The notes under the pieces: model-generated
Told to the model about the DNA's origin: nothing
Database searches by the model: none
What the model saw: the letters and a program-made list of their open reading frames with translations, nothing else
Shown here: in pieces, positions 6,707-13,617 of the stretch
Numbering within the stretch: position 1 is the first letter of the stretch
Layout: each line of letters starts with the position of its first letter
Assembly: GCA_023399815.1 (NCBI GenBank)
Contig: JAEWOJ010000185.1
Location: forward strand, 1 to 21,300
DNA from: Pseudomonadota bacterium
Lineage (GTDB): Bacteria > Pseudomonadota > Gammaproteobacteria > Xanthomonadales > Xanthomonadaceae
Length of the DNA stretch: 21,300 nt
Direction: 5' to 3'
Translations under genes and position numbers: made by a program

Positions 6707-7960
6707 ATGTCCCACGCCTCCTCCCCGTGCCCGTCCGCCGTGACGGGTGCCGCCGCCCCCGTTTCCGCCGCGCCGGCCCCCAGCGACCGCCAGCGCTGGC
6801 TGGGCGTGGTCGCGCTGGCGATGGCCGCCTTCGTGTTCAACACCAGCGAGTTCGTGCCGGTCGGGCTGCTGAGCGACATCGGCGGCAGCTTCGGCATGCC
6901 CATCGAGCACGTCGGGCTGATGCTCACCGTCTACGCCTGGGTGGTGGCGCTGACCTCGCTGCCGTGCATGCTGCTCACCCGCGCCATCGACCGCCGCGCC
7001 CTGCTGCTGGGCGTGTTCGCGCTGTTCGTCGCCAGCCACCTGCTGTCCGCCGTCGCCTGGAACTTCGGCGTGCTGATGCTCAGCCGCATCGGCATCGCGC
7101 TGGCGCACGCGGTGTTCTGGTCGATCACCGCCTCGCTGGCGGTGCGCATCGCACCGGCAGACAAGCGGCCGCAGGCGCTGGGCCTGCTGGCCACCGGCAC
7201 CTCGGTGGCGATGGTGCTGGGCATCCCGCTGGGCCGCATCGTCGGCGAGCTGCTGGGCTGGCGCATCACCTTCCTGGCCATCGGCGGCGTCGCCCTGCTG
7301 GCGATGGGGGTGCTGGCGCGGCTGCTGCCGCCGCTGCCCAGCCAGAACAGCGGCTCGGCCGGCAGCATCCCGCTGCTGCTGCGCCGCCCGGCGCTGCTGG
7401 CGCTGTATCTGCTGGTGATGGTGGTGGTGTCGGCGCAGTTCACCGGCTACAGCTACATCGAGCCGTTCGTGCAGCAGGTCGGCGGTTTCGACGCGCACGT
7501 GACCACCTGGGTGCTGCTGCTGTTCGGCGGCACCGGCTTCGTCGGCAGCCTGCTGTTCTCGCGCTTCGGCACGCGCTGGCCGCGCGGCTTCCTGCTCGCC
7601 GCCATCGGCGCCCTGGCGCTGTGCCTGCTGGGCCTGCGCCCGGCCACCGGCGGCGCCGGGATGCTCTACGGGCTGGCCGCGGTGTGGGGCGTGGCGATGA
7701 TCTGCTTCGCGCTGTCGATGCAGTCCAAGGTGCTGCGGCTGGCGCCGGACGCGACCGACGTGGCGATGGCGCTGTTCTCGGGCATCTTCAACATCGGCAT
7801 CGGCGCCGGCGCGCTGATCGGCAGCCAGGTCAGCCTGCGCCTGGGCATGGGCCATATCGGCCTGGTCGGCGGTCTGATCGCCGTCGCCGGCTGGCTGTGG
7901 TGGCTGTTCTCGATGCGGCGCTGGGACGGGAGCTTCAGGCTCGGCAACGACGGCCGCTGA
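6707..7960 (+). CDS. sotB: SotB-type MFS sugar/drug efflux transporter
   Basis: A 417-residue major facilitator superfamily protein with 12 predicted membrane helices. Many stretches match E. coli SotB (YdeA) as I recall it: FNTSEFVPVGLLSDI, LMLTVYAWVVALTSLP, AHAVFWSITASLA, MVLGIPLGRIVGE, and LAPDATDVAMALFSGIFNIGIGAGAL. SotB exports arabinose and other sugars or IPTG by proton antiport. A Pro/Ala-rich N-terminal extension of about 28 residues precedes the first helix; the true start could lie slightly downstream, but no better ATG is apparent. A weak AAGAAT -10 lies 35 nt upstream. The gene ends only 3 bases from the convergent ybiI stop. Confidence 0.92.
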   Translation: MSHASSPCPSAVTGAAAPVSAAPAPSDRQRWLGVVALAMAAFVFNTSEFVPVGLLSDIGGSFGMPIEHVGLMLTVYAWVVALTSLPCMLLTRAIDRRALLLGVFALFVASHLLSAVAWNFGVLMLSRIGIALAHAVFWSITASLAVRIAPADKRPQALGLLATGTSVAMVLGIPLGRIVGELLGWRITFLAIGGVALLAMGVLARLLPPLPSQNSGSAGSIPLLLRRPALLALYLLVMVVVSAQFTGYSYIEPFVQQVGGFDAHVTTWVLLLFGGTGFVGSLLFSRFGTRWPRGFLLAAIGALALCLLGLRPATGGAGMLYGLAAVWGVAMICFALSMQSKVLRLAPDATDVAMALFSGIFNIGIGAGALIGSQVSLRLGMGHIGLVGGLIAVAGWLWWLFSMRRWDGSFRLGNDGR

Positions 7961-7963
7961 GCC

Positions 7964-8230
7964 TCAGCGCAGCTGGCTGTCCTTGCTGCCGCGGCGGTTG
8001 TAGCCGCTGTGGGCCGACTCCTCGGCATCCAGCGCCTGCTGGCAGGCCACGCACAGGCGCACGCCGGGGATGGCCTTGCGCCGCGCCTCGGGAATCGGCG
8101 CATCGCATTCCTCGCAGCGCTCCAGCCCCGGCCCGCTGGGCAGGCGGCTGCGGGCGCGCTTGATCGCGTCCTCGACGGTGGCGTCGATCTGATCCTGAAC
8201 GGCGGTATCGCCCGCCCAACCGGTGGCCAT
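7964..8230 (-). CDS. ybiI: DksA/TraR-type zinc-finger protein YbiI
   Basis: An 88-residue protein that matches E. coli YbiI along its length: MATGWAGD start, QIDATVEDAIKRAR, the zinc finger CEEC (Cys39, Cys42) ... CVAC (Cys60, Cys63), and the highly conserved end GYNRRGSKDSQLR. Relatives of DksA bind RNA polymerase, but this short version lacks the long coiled coil that enters the secondary channel, so its action is uncertain. The ATG at 8230 is set by the conserved N-terminus. GGAG lies about 11 nt upstream and a GCTAGGCT -10 lies 29 nt upstream. yaiL lies 76 bases upstream on the same strand but ybiI seems to have its own promoter. Confidence 0.93.
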   Translation of the reverse strand: MATGWAGDTAVQDQIDATVEDAIKRARSRLPSGPGLERCEECDAPIPEARRKAIPGVRLCVACQQALDAEESAHSGYNRRGSKDSQLR

Positions 8231-8259
8231 GGCTGGCAGCTCCGAAGTGACCGGCCCCC

Positions 8260-8267
8260 AGCCTAGC
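8260..8267 (-). promoter_or_regulatory. Candidate -10 element (GCTAGGCT) for ybiI
   Basis: Minus-strand GCTAGGCT, 29 nt before the ybiI ATG, between ybiI and yaiL. No clear -35 at 16-18 bp. Confidence 0.45.
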
Positions 8268-8306
8268 GCAGTCGCCTGTACGCCGGGCCAATGCGCCGGC
8301 CCGCCC

Positions 8307-8864
8307 TCACCACACCAGGTCGTCGGGCACCACGAACTGCGCGTAGTAGGCGTCGTCCTCGGCGTTGCCGCTGGACGCCGGCGCGTCGCCGGCCTGGCCG
8401 TGGTCGAGCACGATCAGCGCGGCGTCGCGCTCGCGCACCTTCTCGGCGGCCAGCCGCGGCAGCAGCTCGAAGCCTTCGCCATGGCGCGCGATCACCAACG
8501 TGCCGGCGGCCAGCTGCTTGCGCAGCGCCTCGTCCACCAGCAGGGTGCGGATCGCCTCGCCGTCGCTGAAGCGGTATTCCAGCTCGCCACGGCGCGGCAC
8601 CCTGCGGTCGGCGACGATCTGCCGCGCCTGCGCGCGCAGCTCCTCGGCGCGGCGCTGGGCGTTGCGCTCGGCGGCCAGCACGCGGTCGCGCTCGGCCTTC
8701 TCCGCCCGCGCGCGCTCGGCCTCCAGCTGGCTTTCGCTGGGACCCGCGGGCGCGCCCTTGGCGTGCCGCGCCTTGTTCTGCTCGCGCGCGACCTGCGCGA
8801 CCTGCGACTTCTTGACCAGGCCGGCCTTGAGCAGCTGCTCCTGCAGGGGATTCGCCTTTGCCAT
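8307..8864 (-). CDS. yaiL: DUF2058 family protein (YaiL-like)
   Basis: A 185-residue soluble protein. The N-terminus MAKANPLQEQLLKAGLVKK is the hallmark of the DUF2058/YaiL family. A charged, probably coiled-coil stretch follows at about residues 25-90 (many Glu, Arg and Ala), then a conserved C-terminal half with YRFSDGEAIRTLLVDEALRKQLAAGTLVIARHGEGFELLP and a final AYYAQFVVPDDLVW. The biochemical function is unknown; the family is widespread in gammaproteobacteria. The start at 8864 is preferred over the in-frame ATG at 8897 because the family motif begins there. A TATCAT -10 at 8896-8901 is 31 nt upstream, overlapping the divergent ygjP promoter zone. Confidence 0.9.
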   Translation of the reverse strand: MAKANPLQEQLLKAGLVKKSQVAQVAREQNKARHAKGAPAGPSESQLEAERARAEKAERDRVLAAERNAQRRAEELRAQARQIVADRRVPRRGELEYRFSDGEAIRTLLVDEALRKQLAAGTLVIARHGEGFELLPRLAAEKVRERDAALIVLDHGQAGDAPASSGNAEDDAYYAQFVVPDDLVW

Positions 8865-8894
8865 CTCTGTGCCACGTAATCGGATCGATGCTGC

Positions 8895-8903
8895 CATGAT
8901 ACC
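8895..8903. promoter_or_regulatory. Overlapping divergent -10 candidates between yaiL and ygjP
   Basis: Minus-strand TATCAT (8896-8901, 5 of 6 to consensus) is 31 nt from the yaiL start. Plus-strand CATGAT (8895-8900) is 28 nt from the ygjP start. The two would share the same bases, implying mutually exclusive transcription if both are real. Confidence 0.3.
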
Positions 8904-8928
8904 GGCCCGCCCTTTCCCGCGTCCGTCG

Positions 8929-9429
8929 ATGCAGCCCCTGAAATACCTCGCCGGCTATCCCGGACACCTGCAGCAGCGCGCCCGCGAGCTGCTGGCGCAG
9001 GGCGCGCTGGGCGAGGCGGTGCGCCGCCGCTACCCGCAGGCGCATGAGGTGCGCAACGACCGCCAGCTCTACGACTACGTGCAGGCGCTGAAGGAACGCC
9101 ACCTGCGCCAGTCGGTGCCGCTGGGCAAGGTGCTGTACGACGGCAGGCTGCAGGTGCTCAAGCATGCACTGGGCACGCACACGGCCATCTCCCGCAACCA
9201 CGGCGGCAAGCTCAAGGCCAGCCGCGAGATCCGCATCGCCAGCGTGTTCCGCGACACCCCGGCCGAGTTCCTGCGGATGATCGTGGTGCACGAACTGGCG
9301 CACCTGAAGGAGGCCGAGCACAACAAGGCCTTCTACCAGCTGTGCCTGCACATGGAACCGGACTACCACCAGCTGGAATTCGACCTGCGCCTGTACCTGA
9401 CCGCGCTGGAGCACGAGGCTCGCCTGTAG
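8929..9429 (+). CDS. ygjP: YgjP-type M48-like metallopeptidase (DUF45)
   Basis: A 166-residue protein of the YgjP/DUF45 family, related to SprT and M48 zinc peptidases. The zinc site is visible: H-E-L-A-H at residues 121-125 (MIVVHELAHLKEAEHNKAFYQ), with His131 a likely third ligand. The family opening L-K-Y-L-x-G-Y-P and the end HMEPDYHQLEFDLRLYLT agree with E. coli YgjP, whose length is almost identical. A start at 8896 in the same frame is possible but would lie in the promoter zone and add residues not found in the family. The substrate is unknown. The TAG stop codon lies inside the GTAG terminus of the following REP element. Confidence 0.93.
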   Translation: MQPLKYLAGYPGHLQQRARELLAQGALGEAVRRRYPQAHEVRNDRQLYDYVQALKERHLRQSVPLGKVLYDGRLQVLKHALGTHTAISRNHGGKLKASREIRIASVFRDTPAEFLRMIVVHELAHLKEAEHNKAFYQLCLHMEPDYHQLEFDLRLYLTALEHEARL

Positions 9430-9493
9430 GAGCGACGTGAGCCGCGACGAGGCTTGCCCGGTAAAACCCGGTCGCGACCCACGTCGCTCCTGC
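9426..9493. repeat. REP palindrome, family A, overlapping the ygjP stop codon
   Basis: Left arm GTAGGAGCGACGTGAGCCGC, right arm ends CGACCCACGTCGCTCCTGC. The first four bases, GTAG, contain the ygjP stop codon TAG (9427-9429). The right terminus has CTGC where CTAC is expected, a single change. Confidence 0.85.
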
Positions 9494-9504
9494 AACGGCC
9501 GAGC

Positions 9505-9512
9505 GCTACACT
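9505..9512 (+). promoter_or_regulatory. Candidate -10 element (GCTACACT) for the pseudouridine synthase gene
   Basis: TACACT is a TANNNT-type -10, 28 nt before the ATG at 9541 and 11 bp downstream of the REP. No clear -35; that region would fall in the REP's right arm. Confidence 0.45.
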
Positions 9513-9540
9513 CCCCGCCCGCCGTACCGAACCTGCGCCC

Positions 9541-10251
9541 ATGACCACGCCCATCCGCCTCGACAAGCACCTCGCCGCGCAGCTGCAATGCTCCCGCGCA
9601 CAGGCCCGGCACTACATCGAGGGCGGCTGGGTCAGCGTGGACGGCGTGGTGGTGGAAGCGCCGCAGGCGATGGTGGCCGGCCAGACCGTCACCCTCGCCG
9701 CCGACGCCGCCAGCGAACCCGCCGAACCGGCGACGCTGCTGCTGAACAAGCCCGCCGGCTGCGGCGCCGACGCCATGACCGCGCTGCTGCGCGAGGACGA
9801 ACGCTTCGCCGAGGACGGCTCCGGCATCCGCCTGCTGCACCGCCACTTCCTGCGCCTGGAAGCGCCGATGCCGCTGGACGACGACGCCTGCGGGCTGGTC
9901 GTGCTCACCCAGGACTGGCGCGTGCGCCGGCACCTGCTTGAAGCCGGGGCATCGCTGGAACAGGAATTCATGGTCGACGTGGAAGGCGAGGCCAGCCCCT
10001 GGGCGCTGTCGCGGCTCACCCACGGCATGAGCTACCAGGGACGCGCCCTGCCCGCCTGCAAGGCCAGCTGGCAGAGCGAGCAGCGCCTGCGCTTCGCGAT
10101 CAAGGACGTGCGGCCGGGCCAGCTGCGGCACATGTGCGCCGAGGTCGGGCTGCGCGCCACGCAGGTCCGCCGGCTGCGCATCGGCCGCATCGGCCTGAGC
10201 CGGATGCCGGACGGCCAGTGGCGTTATCTCGCCCCCGGCCAGCGCTTCTGA
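9541..10251 (+). CDS. RsuA/RluF-like RNA pseudouridine synthase, divergent
   Basis: A 236-residue protein. The N-terminal S4 RNA-binding domain (about residues 5-50) shows RLDKHLAAQLQCSRAQARHYIEGGWVSVDG. A pseudouridine synthase domain follows, with LLLNKPAG at 66-73, a catalytic-loop region PLDDDACGLVVLTQDW at 111-126, and an ending GQLRHMCAEVGLRATQVRRLRIGRIGL (typical 'QIRRM...L.V..L.R..IG'). Such enzymes isomerise a specific uridine in rRNA or tRNA. In the family the catalytic motif is normally G-R-L-D; here it reads M-P-L-D, so Asp113 is kept but the invariant Arg is Pro. It may be active with altered chemistry or be an RNA-binding paralogue. The ATG at 9541 starts the S4 domain directly; no Shine-Dalgarno sequence is seen. 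Confidence 0.85.
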   Translation: MTTPIRLDKHLAAQLQCSRAQARHYIEGGWVSVDGVVVEAPQAMVAGQTVTLAADAASEPAEPATLLLNKPAGCGADAMTALLREDERFAEDGSGIRLLHRHFLRLEAPMPLDDDACGLVVLTQDWRVRRHLLEAGASLEQEFMVDVEGEASPWALSRLTHGMSYQGRALPACKASWQSEQRLRFAIKDVRPGQLRHMCAEVGLRATQVRRLRIGRIGLSRMPDGQWRYLAPGQRF

Positions 10252-10266
10252 GGCGCGCCTTCCCGT

Positions 10267-10333
10267 GTAGATGCGGAGCTTGCCCCGCGTGACGCGTCAT
10301 CGGGAAAATCCTGCGGGCAGGCTCCGCCTCTGC
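10267..10333. repeat. REP-like inverted repeat, family B (GTAGATGCGGAGC)
   Basis: Left arm GTAGATGCGGAGCTTGCCCC and right arm GCGGGCAGGCTCCGCCTCTGC-type sequence pair over about 20 bases with a few mismatches, enclosing about 25 bp. Its GTAG start is shared with the other REP families here. Together with about 150 bp of GC-rich sequence without a credible gene, it fills the gap between the pseudouridine synthase and clsC. Confidence 0.65.
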
Positions 10334-10484
10334 GCCGAGGCGGGTTTTCCAGCAGGCGAAGCAATGCGGCCGCAGCAGACGGCACAACGTCAGGCGCCGC
10401 CGGAACAGCGCGGCCAACGCCAGCGGCGACACTGCCGCATCCCCCGAACGCCATCGAAGCCGCTGCCGGCATCACCGGATCATC

Positions 10485-10492
10485 GCTAGGAT
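10485..10492 (+). promoter_or_regulatory. Candidate -10 element (GCTAGGAT) for clsC, possible leaderless start
   Basis: TAGGAT ends 6 nt before the ATG at 10499, which would place the transcription start at the A of ATG. No Shine-Dalgarno sequence is present, consistent with a leaderless mRNA. Confidence 0.4.
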
Positions 10493-10498
10493 GCGCGC

Positions 10499-12076
10499 AT
10501 GGAACCGTCCCGCACCCGCGGCAGGCGCCTGCTGCGCCTGGCCGGCCGCCTCCTCGTCGCGCTGTTGCTGCTGGTCGCCAGCGGCCTGCTGCTGGGCGAC
10601 TGGCTGACCCCGCGCGCGGTCGGCCCGCCCTCGCACGCGCTGCCGCCGCAGACCGGGCAGACGCCGCTGGACCGGCAGCTCGAACCGCTGTCCGCCGCGC
10701 ATCCCGGCCAGAGCGGCGCGGCCTACCTGGTCGATGGCCTGGAAGCGTTCGCCGCGCGCTCGGTCCTCGCCCGCCAGGCCGGCCGCAGCCTCGACCTGCA
10801 GTACTACATGTGGCACGACGACATGGTCGGCCACCTGCTCGCGCGCGACGTGTACGAGGCGGCCGAACGCGGCGTGCGCGTGCGCCTGCTGCTGGACGAC
10901 ATGAACGCCTCCGGGCTGGATGCGCAGCTGCTGGCGCTGGACGCGCATCCCGGCATCGAGGTCCGCCTGTACAACCCGTTCCGCAACCGCAAGGGCCTGT
11001 GGCGGCTGGTGGAAATGGTGCAGCGGGCCTTCAGCCTCAACCACCGCATGCACAACAAGGCGTGGATCGCCGATGGCCGCGCGGCCATCGTCGGCGGCCG
11101 CAACATCGGCGCCGAATACTTCGACGCGCGCCCGGACGTGAACTTCCGCGACCTGGACCTGCTGCTGGCCGGCCCGGCGGCCGGCGAAGCGAGCGCCGTG
11201 TTCGACGCGTTCTGGAACAGCGCCGCCGCCGTTCCCATCGCCGACCTGAACCCGCCCTCTCGGCAGCAGCTCGGCCGGCTCATCTCGACCGCCGCGCGGG
11301 ATGCGCGCCAGGCCGAGGCGCAGCCCTACCTGGAGCGGCTGCGCAGTCGGCTGCAGGACGGCTACATCGGCCAGCGCCTGCCGCTGCACTGGAGCGGACG
11401 CATCCGCGTGTATTCCGATCCGCCGCTCAAGCACCGCGACATCGACCGCGGCGACTGGCTGGTGACGCGGCTGGCGCAGGAACTGGGCCAGCCGCAGCGC
11501 AAGACCCTGCTGATCTCGCCCTACTTCGTGCCCGGCGACACCGGAACGGAGGCGCTGCTGCGGCAGGCGGCCAGGGGCGTGCACGTCGGCATCGTCACCA
11601 ATTCGCTGGCGGCCAACGACGTGGCCGCGGTGCACAGCGGCTACATGCACTACCGCGCGCCGCTGCTGCGCGGCGGCGCGCACCTGTACGAACTGAAGGC
11701 GCGCGGCAGCGCCGGCGGCAAGGGCTCGGCCTTCGGCAGCAGCGGCGCCAGCCTGCATACCAAGGCCATCGTCGTGGACGACCGGCGCGGCTTCGTCGGC
11801 TCGTTCAACATCGACCCGCGCTCGGCCTACCTCAACACCGAGATGGGCGTGCTGTTCGACGACCCGGTGCTCGCGGTGCGGCTGCGCGACGAATACCTGC
11901 GCCTGTCCGGCCCGGAACTGAGCTATTACCTCCACCTCGACCGCGACGGCCAGCTGCGCTGGCTGGACCACGCGCGGCAGCCGCCGGTGGCCCATGTCGC
12001 CGAACCGGATACGACCTGGCTGCAGCGCGCCACCGCGCGCGCCATCAGCTGGCTGCCGCTGGAATCGCAGTTGTAG
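10499..12076 (+). CDS. clsC: ClsC-like phospholipase D family protein (putative cardiolipin synthase)
   Basis: A 525-residue protein with an N-terminal membrane segment (about residues 12-35) followed by two phospholipase D domains. Both HKD motifs are intact: H185-x-K187-x4-D192 (MHNKAWIADGRAAIVGGRN) and H420-x-K422-x4-D427 (LHTKAIVVDDRRGFVGSFNID). The region SLDLQYYMWHDDMVG...RGVRVRLLLDDMNASGLD and the NIGAEYF segment resemble E. coli ClsC, which makes cardiolipin from phosphatidylglycerol and phosphatidylethanolamine. It is slightly longer than ClsC. E. coli ClsC works best with YmdB, which is not found here. The ATG at 10499 has no ribosome-binding site and a -10-like TAGGAT just 6 nt upstream. 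It converges on the HDOD gene with 37 bp between. The specific substrate is inferred. Confidence 0.87.
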   Translation: MEPSRTRGRRLLRLAGRLLVALLLLVASGLLLGDWLTPRAVGPPSHALPPQTGQTPLDRQLEPLSAAHPGQSGAAYLVDGLEAFAARSVLARQAGRSLDLQYYMWHDDMVGHLLARDVYEAAERGVRVRLLLDDMNASGLDAQLLALDAHPGIEVRLYNPFRNRKGLWRLVEMVQRAFSLNHRMHNKAWIADGRAAIVGGRNIGAEYFDARPDVNFRDLDLLLAGPAAGEASAVFDAFWNSAAAVPIADLNPPSRQQLGRLISTAARDARQAEAQPYLERLRSRLQDGYIGQRLPLHWSGRIRVYSDPPLKHRDIDRGDWLVTRLAQELGQPQRKTLLISPYFVPGDTGTEALLRQAARGVHVGIVTNSLAANDVAAVHSGYMHYRAPLLRGGAHLYELKARGSAGGKGSAFGSSGASLHTKAIVVDDRRGFVGSFNIDPRSAYLNTEMGVLFDDPVLAVRLRDEYLRLSGPELSYYLHLDRDGQLRWLDHARQPPVAHVAEPDTTWLQRATARAISWLPLESQL

Positions 12077-12113
12077 GCGCGCGGATTCCGGCATCGGGGC
12101 CGGAGCGACCGGC

Positions 12114-13181
12114 TCAAACGCCGCGCGGATCGTCCGGGTTGACCCGCCGCCACAGCCAGCCGCCCACGTGGTCGGGAACGCAGGTGGCCAGCAACGCCAA
12201 TGCCTGCTCCTCGTCCAGCAGTTTTTCCCGGCACAGCATCGACATCGCCGCGGCCAGTTCGCCGATGTCCAGCGAGCGCAGCAGCGGCGGCACCGGCAGC
12301 GCCTGCCCGTCGGCTTCCAGCGCCACGGCGATGTCCGGCGCCAGGTTCCATTCCCTGGCGATACGCGCCGACAGCGACGGCGTGCAGCGCTCCAGCAGCG
12401 ACAGCAGCAGTTCCGGCGACGGCGCCAGCGTCTGCCGGCGCGAATAGGCGTCGGCGGTGGCGCGCACCACCATCACCATGCCCAGCCCGCGCAGCAGGCC
12501 GGCCAGCTGCGCGGAGAAGCCGTCCTCGCGCTCGACGCCGCGCGCGTGGTCGGCCGCGGCCAGCGACATGCGCAGGGTGTAGTCCCAGATCCGCTGCGAG
12601 AAGCGGCCGCCGTCGCGGTCCGGCGGGTTCATCACCGGCTGCACCAGCGCGGCGGAAATGATCTGGCGGATGCCCTCGTTGCCGACCAGCGTCACTGCGC
12701 GCTCGATGCTGCGCACCTCCTGCTGCTGGAACCGGTACAGCGCGCTGTTGGCGATGCGCAGCAGGTTCACCGTCAGCACCGGGTCGCCAGCGATGATGCG
12801 GCCGATGGAACGCGCCGAGGCGGTGCTGTCGTTGACGCTCTGGATCAGCTGCGGCAGCAGGTGCGGGCGGCGCGGGATGTAGCGCTGCGACAGGTCGGCG
12901 CGCTCCAGCGACGCGACCACGGCGTCGGCCACCTGGCGATGCTCGGGCGAATCGGGAACCTCGGCCTCGGCGGCTTCCACGCCCAGCGCGGCGCACAGGA
13001 AGCGCCGGCGCATCCGCGCCAGCAGCGCCGGGTCCATCGCCGGCGCGGCCATGGTGCCGGTGTCGGGGGCTTCGGGAACGAAGGTCCAGCCCTCGGCCTG
13101 GCGTCGCCGCCCGAACCACCAGGCTGCACCCGCGCCCGCCAGCAGCGCCGCCGCGACCGCGGAGAGGATCACCCGTTCCAA
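12114..13181 (-). CDS. Membrane-anchored HDOD-domain protein (TTG start)
   Basis: A 355-residue protein if translation starts at the TTG at 13181. No in-frame ATG precedes the membrane segment, and GGAGG lies 9 nt upstream of this TTG. Residues 4-24 form one transmembrane helix followed by RRR, so the rest should be cytosolic. Residues about 100-290 form an HDOD domain, a degenerate HD-type fold used in signalling: PQLIQSVNDSTASARSIGRIIAGDPVLTVNLLRIANSALYRF and RAVTLVGNEGIRQII are characteristic. HDOD proteins often link to c-di-GMP or two-component signalling; no GGDEF, EAL or receiver domain is fused here. The GTG three codons downstream is an alternative start with poorer spacing. The small lipoprotein gene lies 53 bases upstream on the same strand. 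Confidence 0.85.
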   Translation of the reverse strand: MERVILSAVAAALLAGAGAAWWFGRRRQAEGWTFVPEAPDTGTMAAPAMDPALLARMRRRFLCAALGVEAAEAEVPDSPEHRQVADAVVASLERADLSQRYIPRRPHLLPQLIQSVNDSTASARSIGRIIAGDPVLTVNLLRIANSALYRFQQQEVRSIERAVTLVGNEGIRQIISAALVQPVMNPPDRDGGRFSQRIWDYTLRMSLAAADHARGVEREDGFSAQLAGLLRGLGMVMVVRATADAYSRRQTLAPSPELLLSLLERCTPSLSARIAREWNLAPDIAVALEADGQALPVPPLLRSLDIGELAAAMSMLCREKLLDEEQALALLATCVPDHVGGWLWRRVNPDDPRGV

Positions 13182-13234
13182 CGCAAGCGCCCTCCGTGCA
13201 GGGAAAGTGATGGCCGCGACCGCATGCGGCCGGT

Positions 13235-13522
13235 CTACTTGTCGGCTTTTTCCAGGCGGATGCCGAGCGGCCCCGTCAGCGACCCGTCCTTGTTGACGGT
13301 GAAGTCCAGCGAGGCGCCCTTCTGCGGCAGCGCCACCTTCAGGGTGTCGCCGTCGCGCACGTAGCGGGTCTCCTGCGCGATGCCCATGGCCTCGATGGTC
13401 ACCTTGCCGCCGGAGGTGAAGCTGTACTTGGTGATGCCCATCGGGTCGGCATAGACGCCGCTGATGCCATGGCTGCAGGCCGACAGCAGGCAAAGCGCGG
13501 CAACCAGCAGGTACTTCTTCAT
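13235..13522 (-). CDS. Small lipoprotein of unknown function
   Basis: A 95-residue protein with a short lipoprotein signal peptide (MKKYLLVAALCLLSAC; lipobox LSAC, lipid Cys16). The mature part of about 80 residues looks beta-rich, alternating short strands with Gly turns: GVYADPMGITKYSFTSGGKVTIEAMG, then TRYVRDGDTLKVAL and SLDFTVNKDGSLTG. I do not recognise a named family. Such small envelope lipoproteins are common in xanthomonads. The start has a GGGGG tract about 5 nt upstream. It ends in G-TAG, followed by a GC-rich inverted repeat (13212-13231) before the HDOD gene. Not in a tight operon with the MFS gene (95 bp gap). Confidence 0.85.
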   Translation of the reverse strand: MKKYLLVAALCLLSACSHGISGVYADPMGITKYSFTSGGKVTIEAMGIAQETRYVRDGDTLKVALPQKGASLDFTVNKDGSLTGPLGIRLEKADK

Positions 13523-13617
13523 TGCGTCCCCCGGGGATATCGGTTCATGGCGGCCATGGCCGCCGCATGCAGCGTGATTCTGCCACAGGCCCACAGCCGC
13601 CAAGCGGCGCCGGTACG

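Noticed and set aside
10100..10475. Minus-strand open frames (10100-10432, 10224-10475) in the gap before clsC
   Set aside because: They translate the family B repeat and antisense of the pseudouridine synthase gene; no ribosome-binding site or family resemblance.
13549..13564. Perfect 16-bp palindrome GGCGGCCATGGCCGCC
   Set aside because: At about 70% GC roughly one such palindrome is expected per window by chance; no T-tract and no link to a start or operator was seen. It could still be a weak terminator for the MFS gene.
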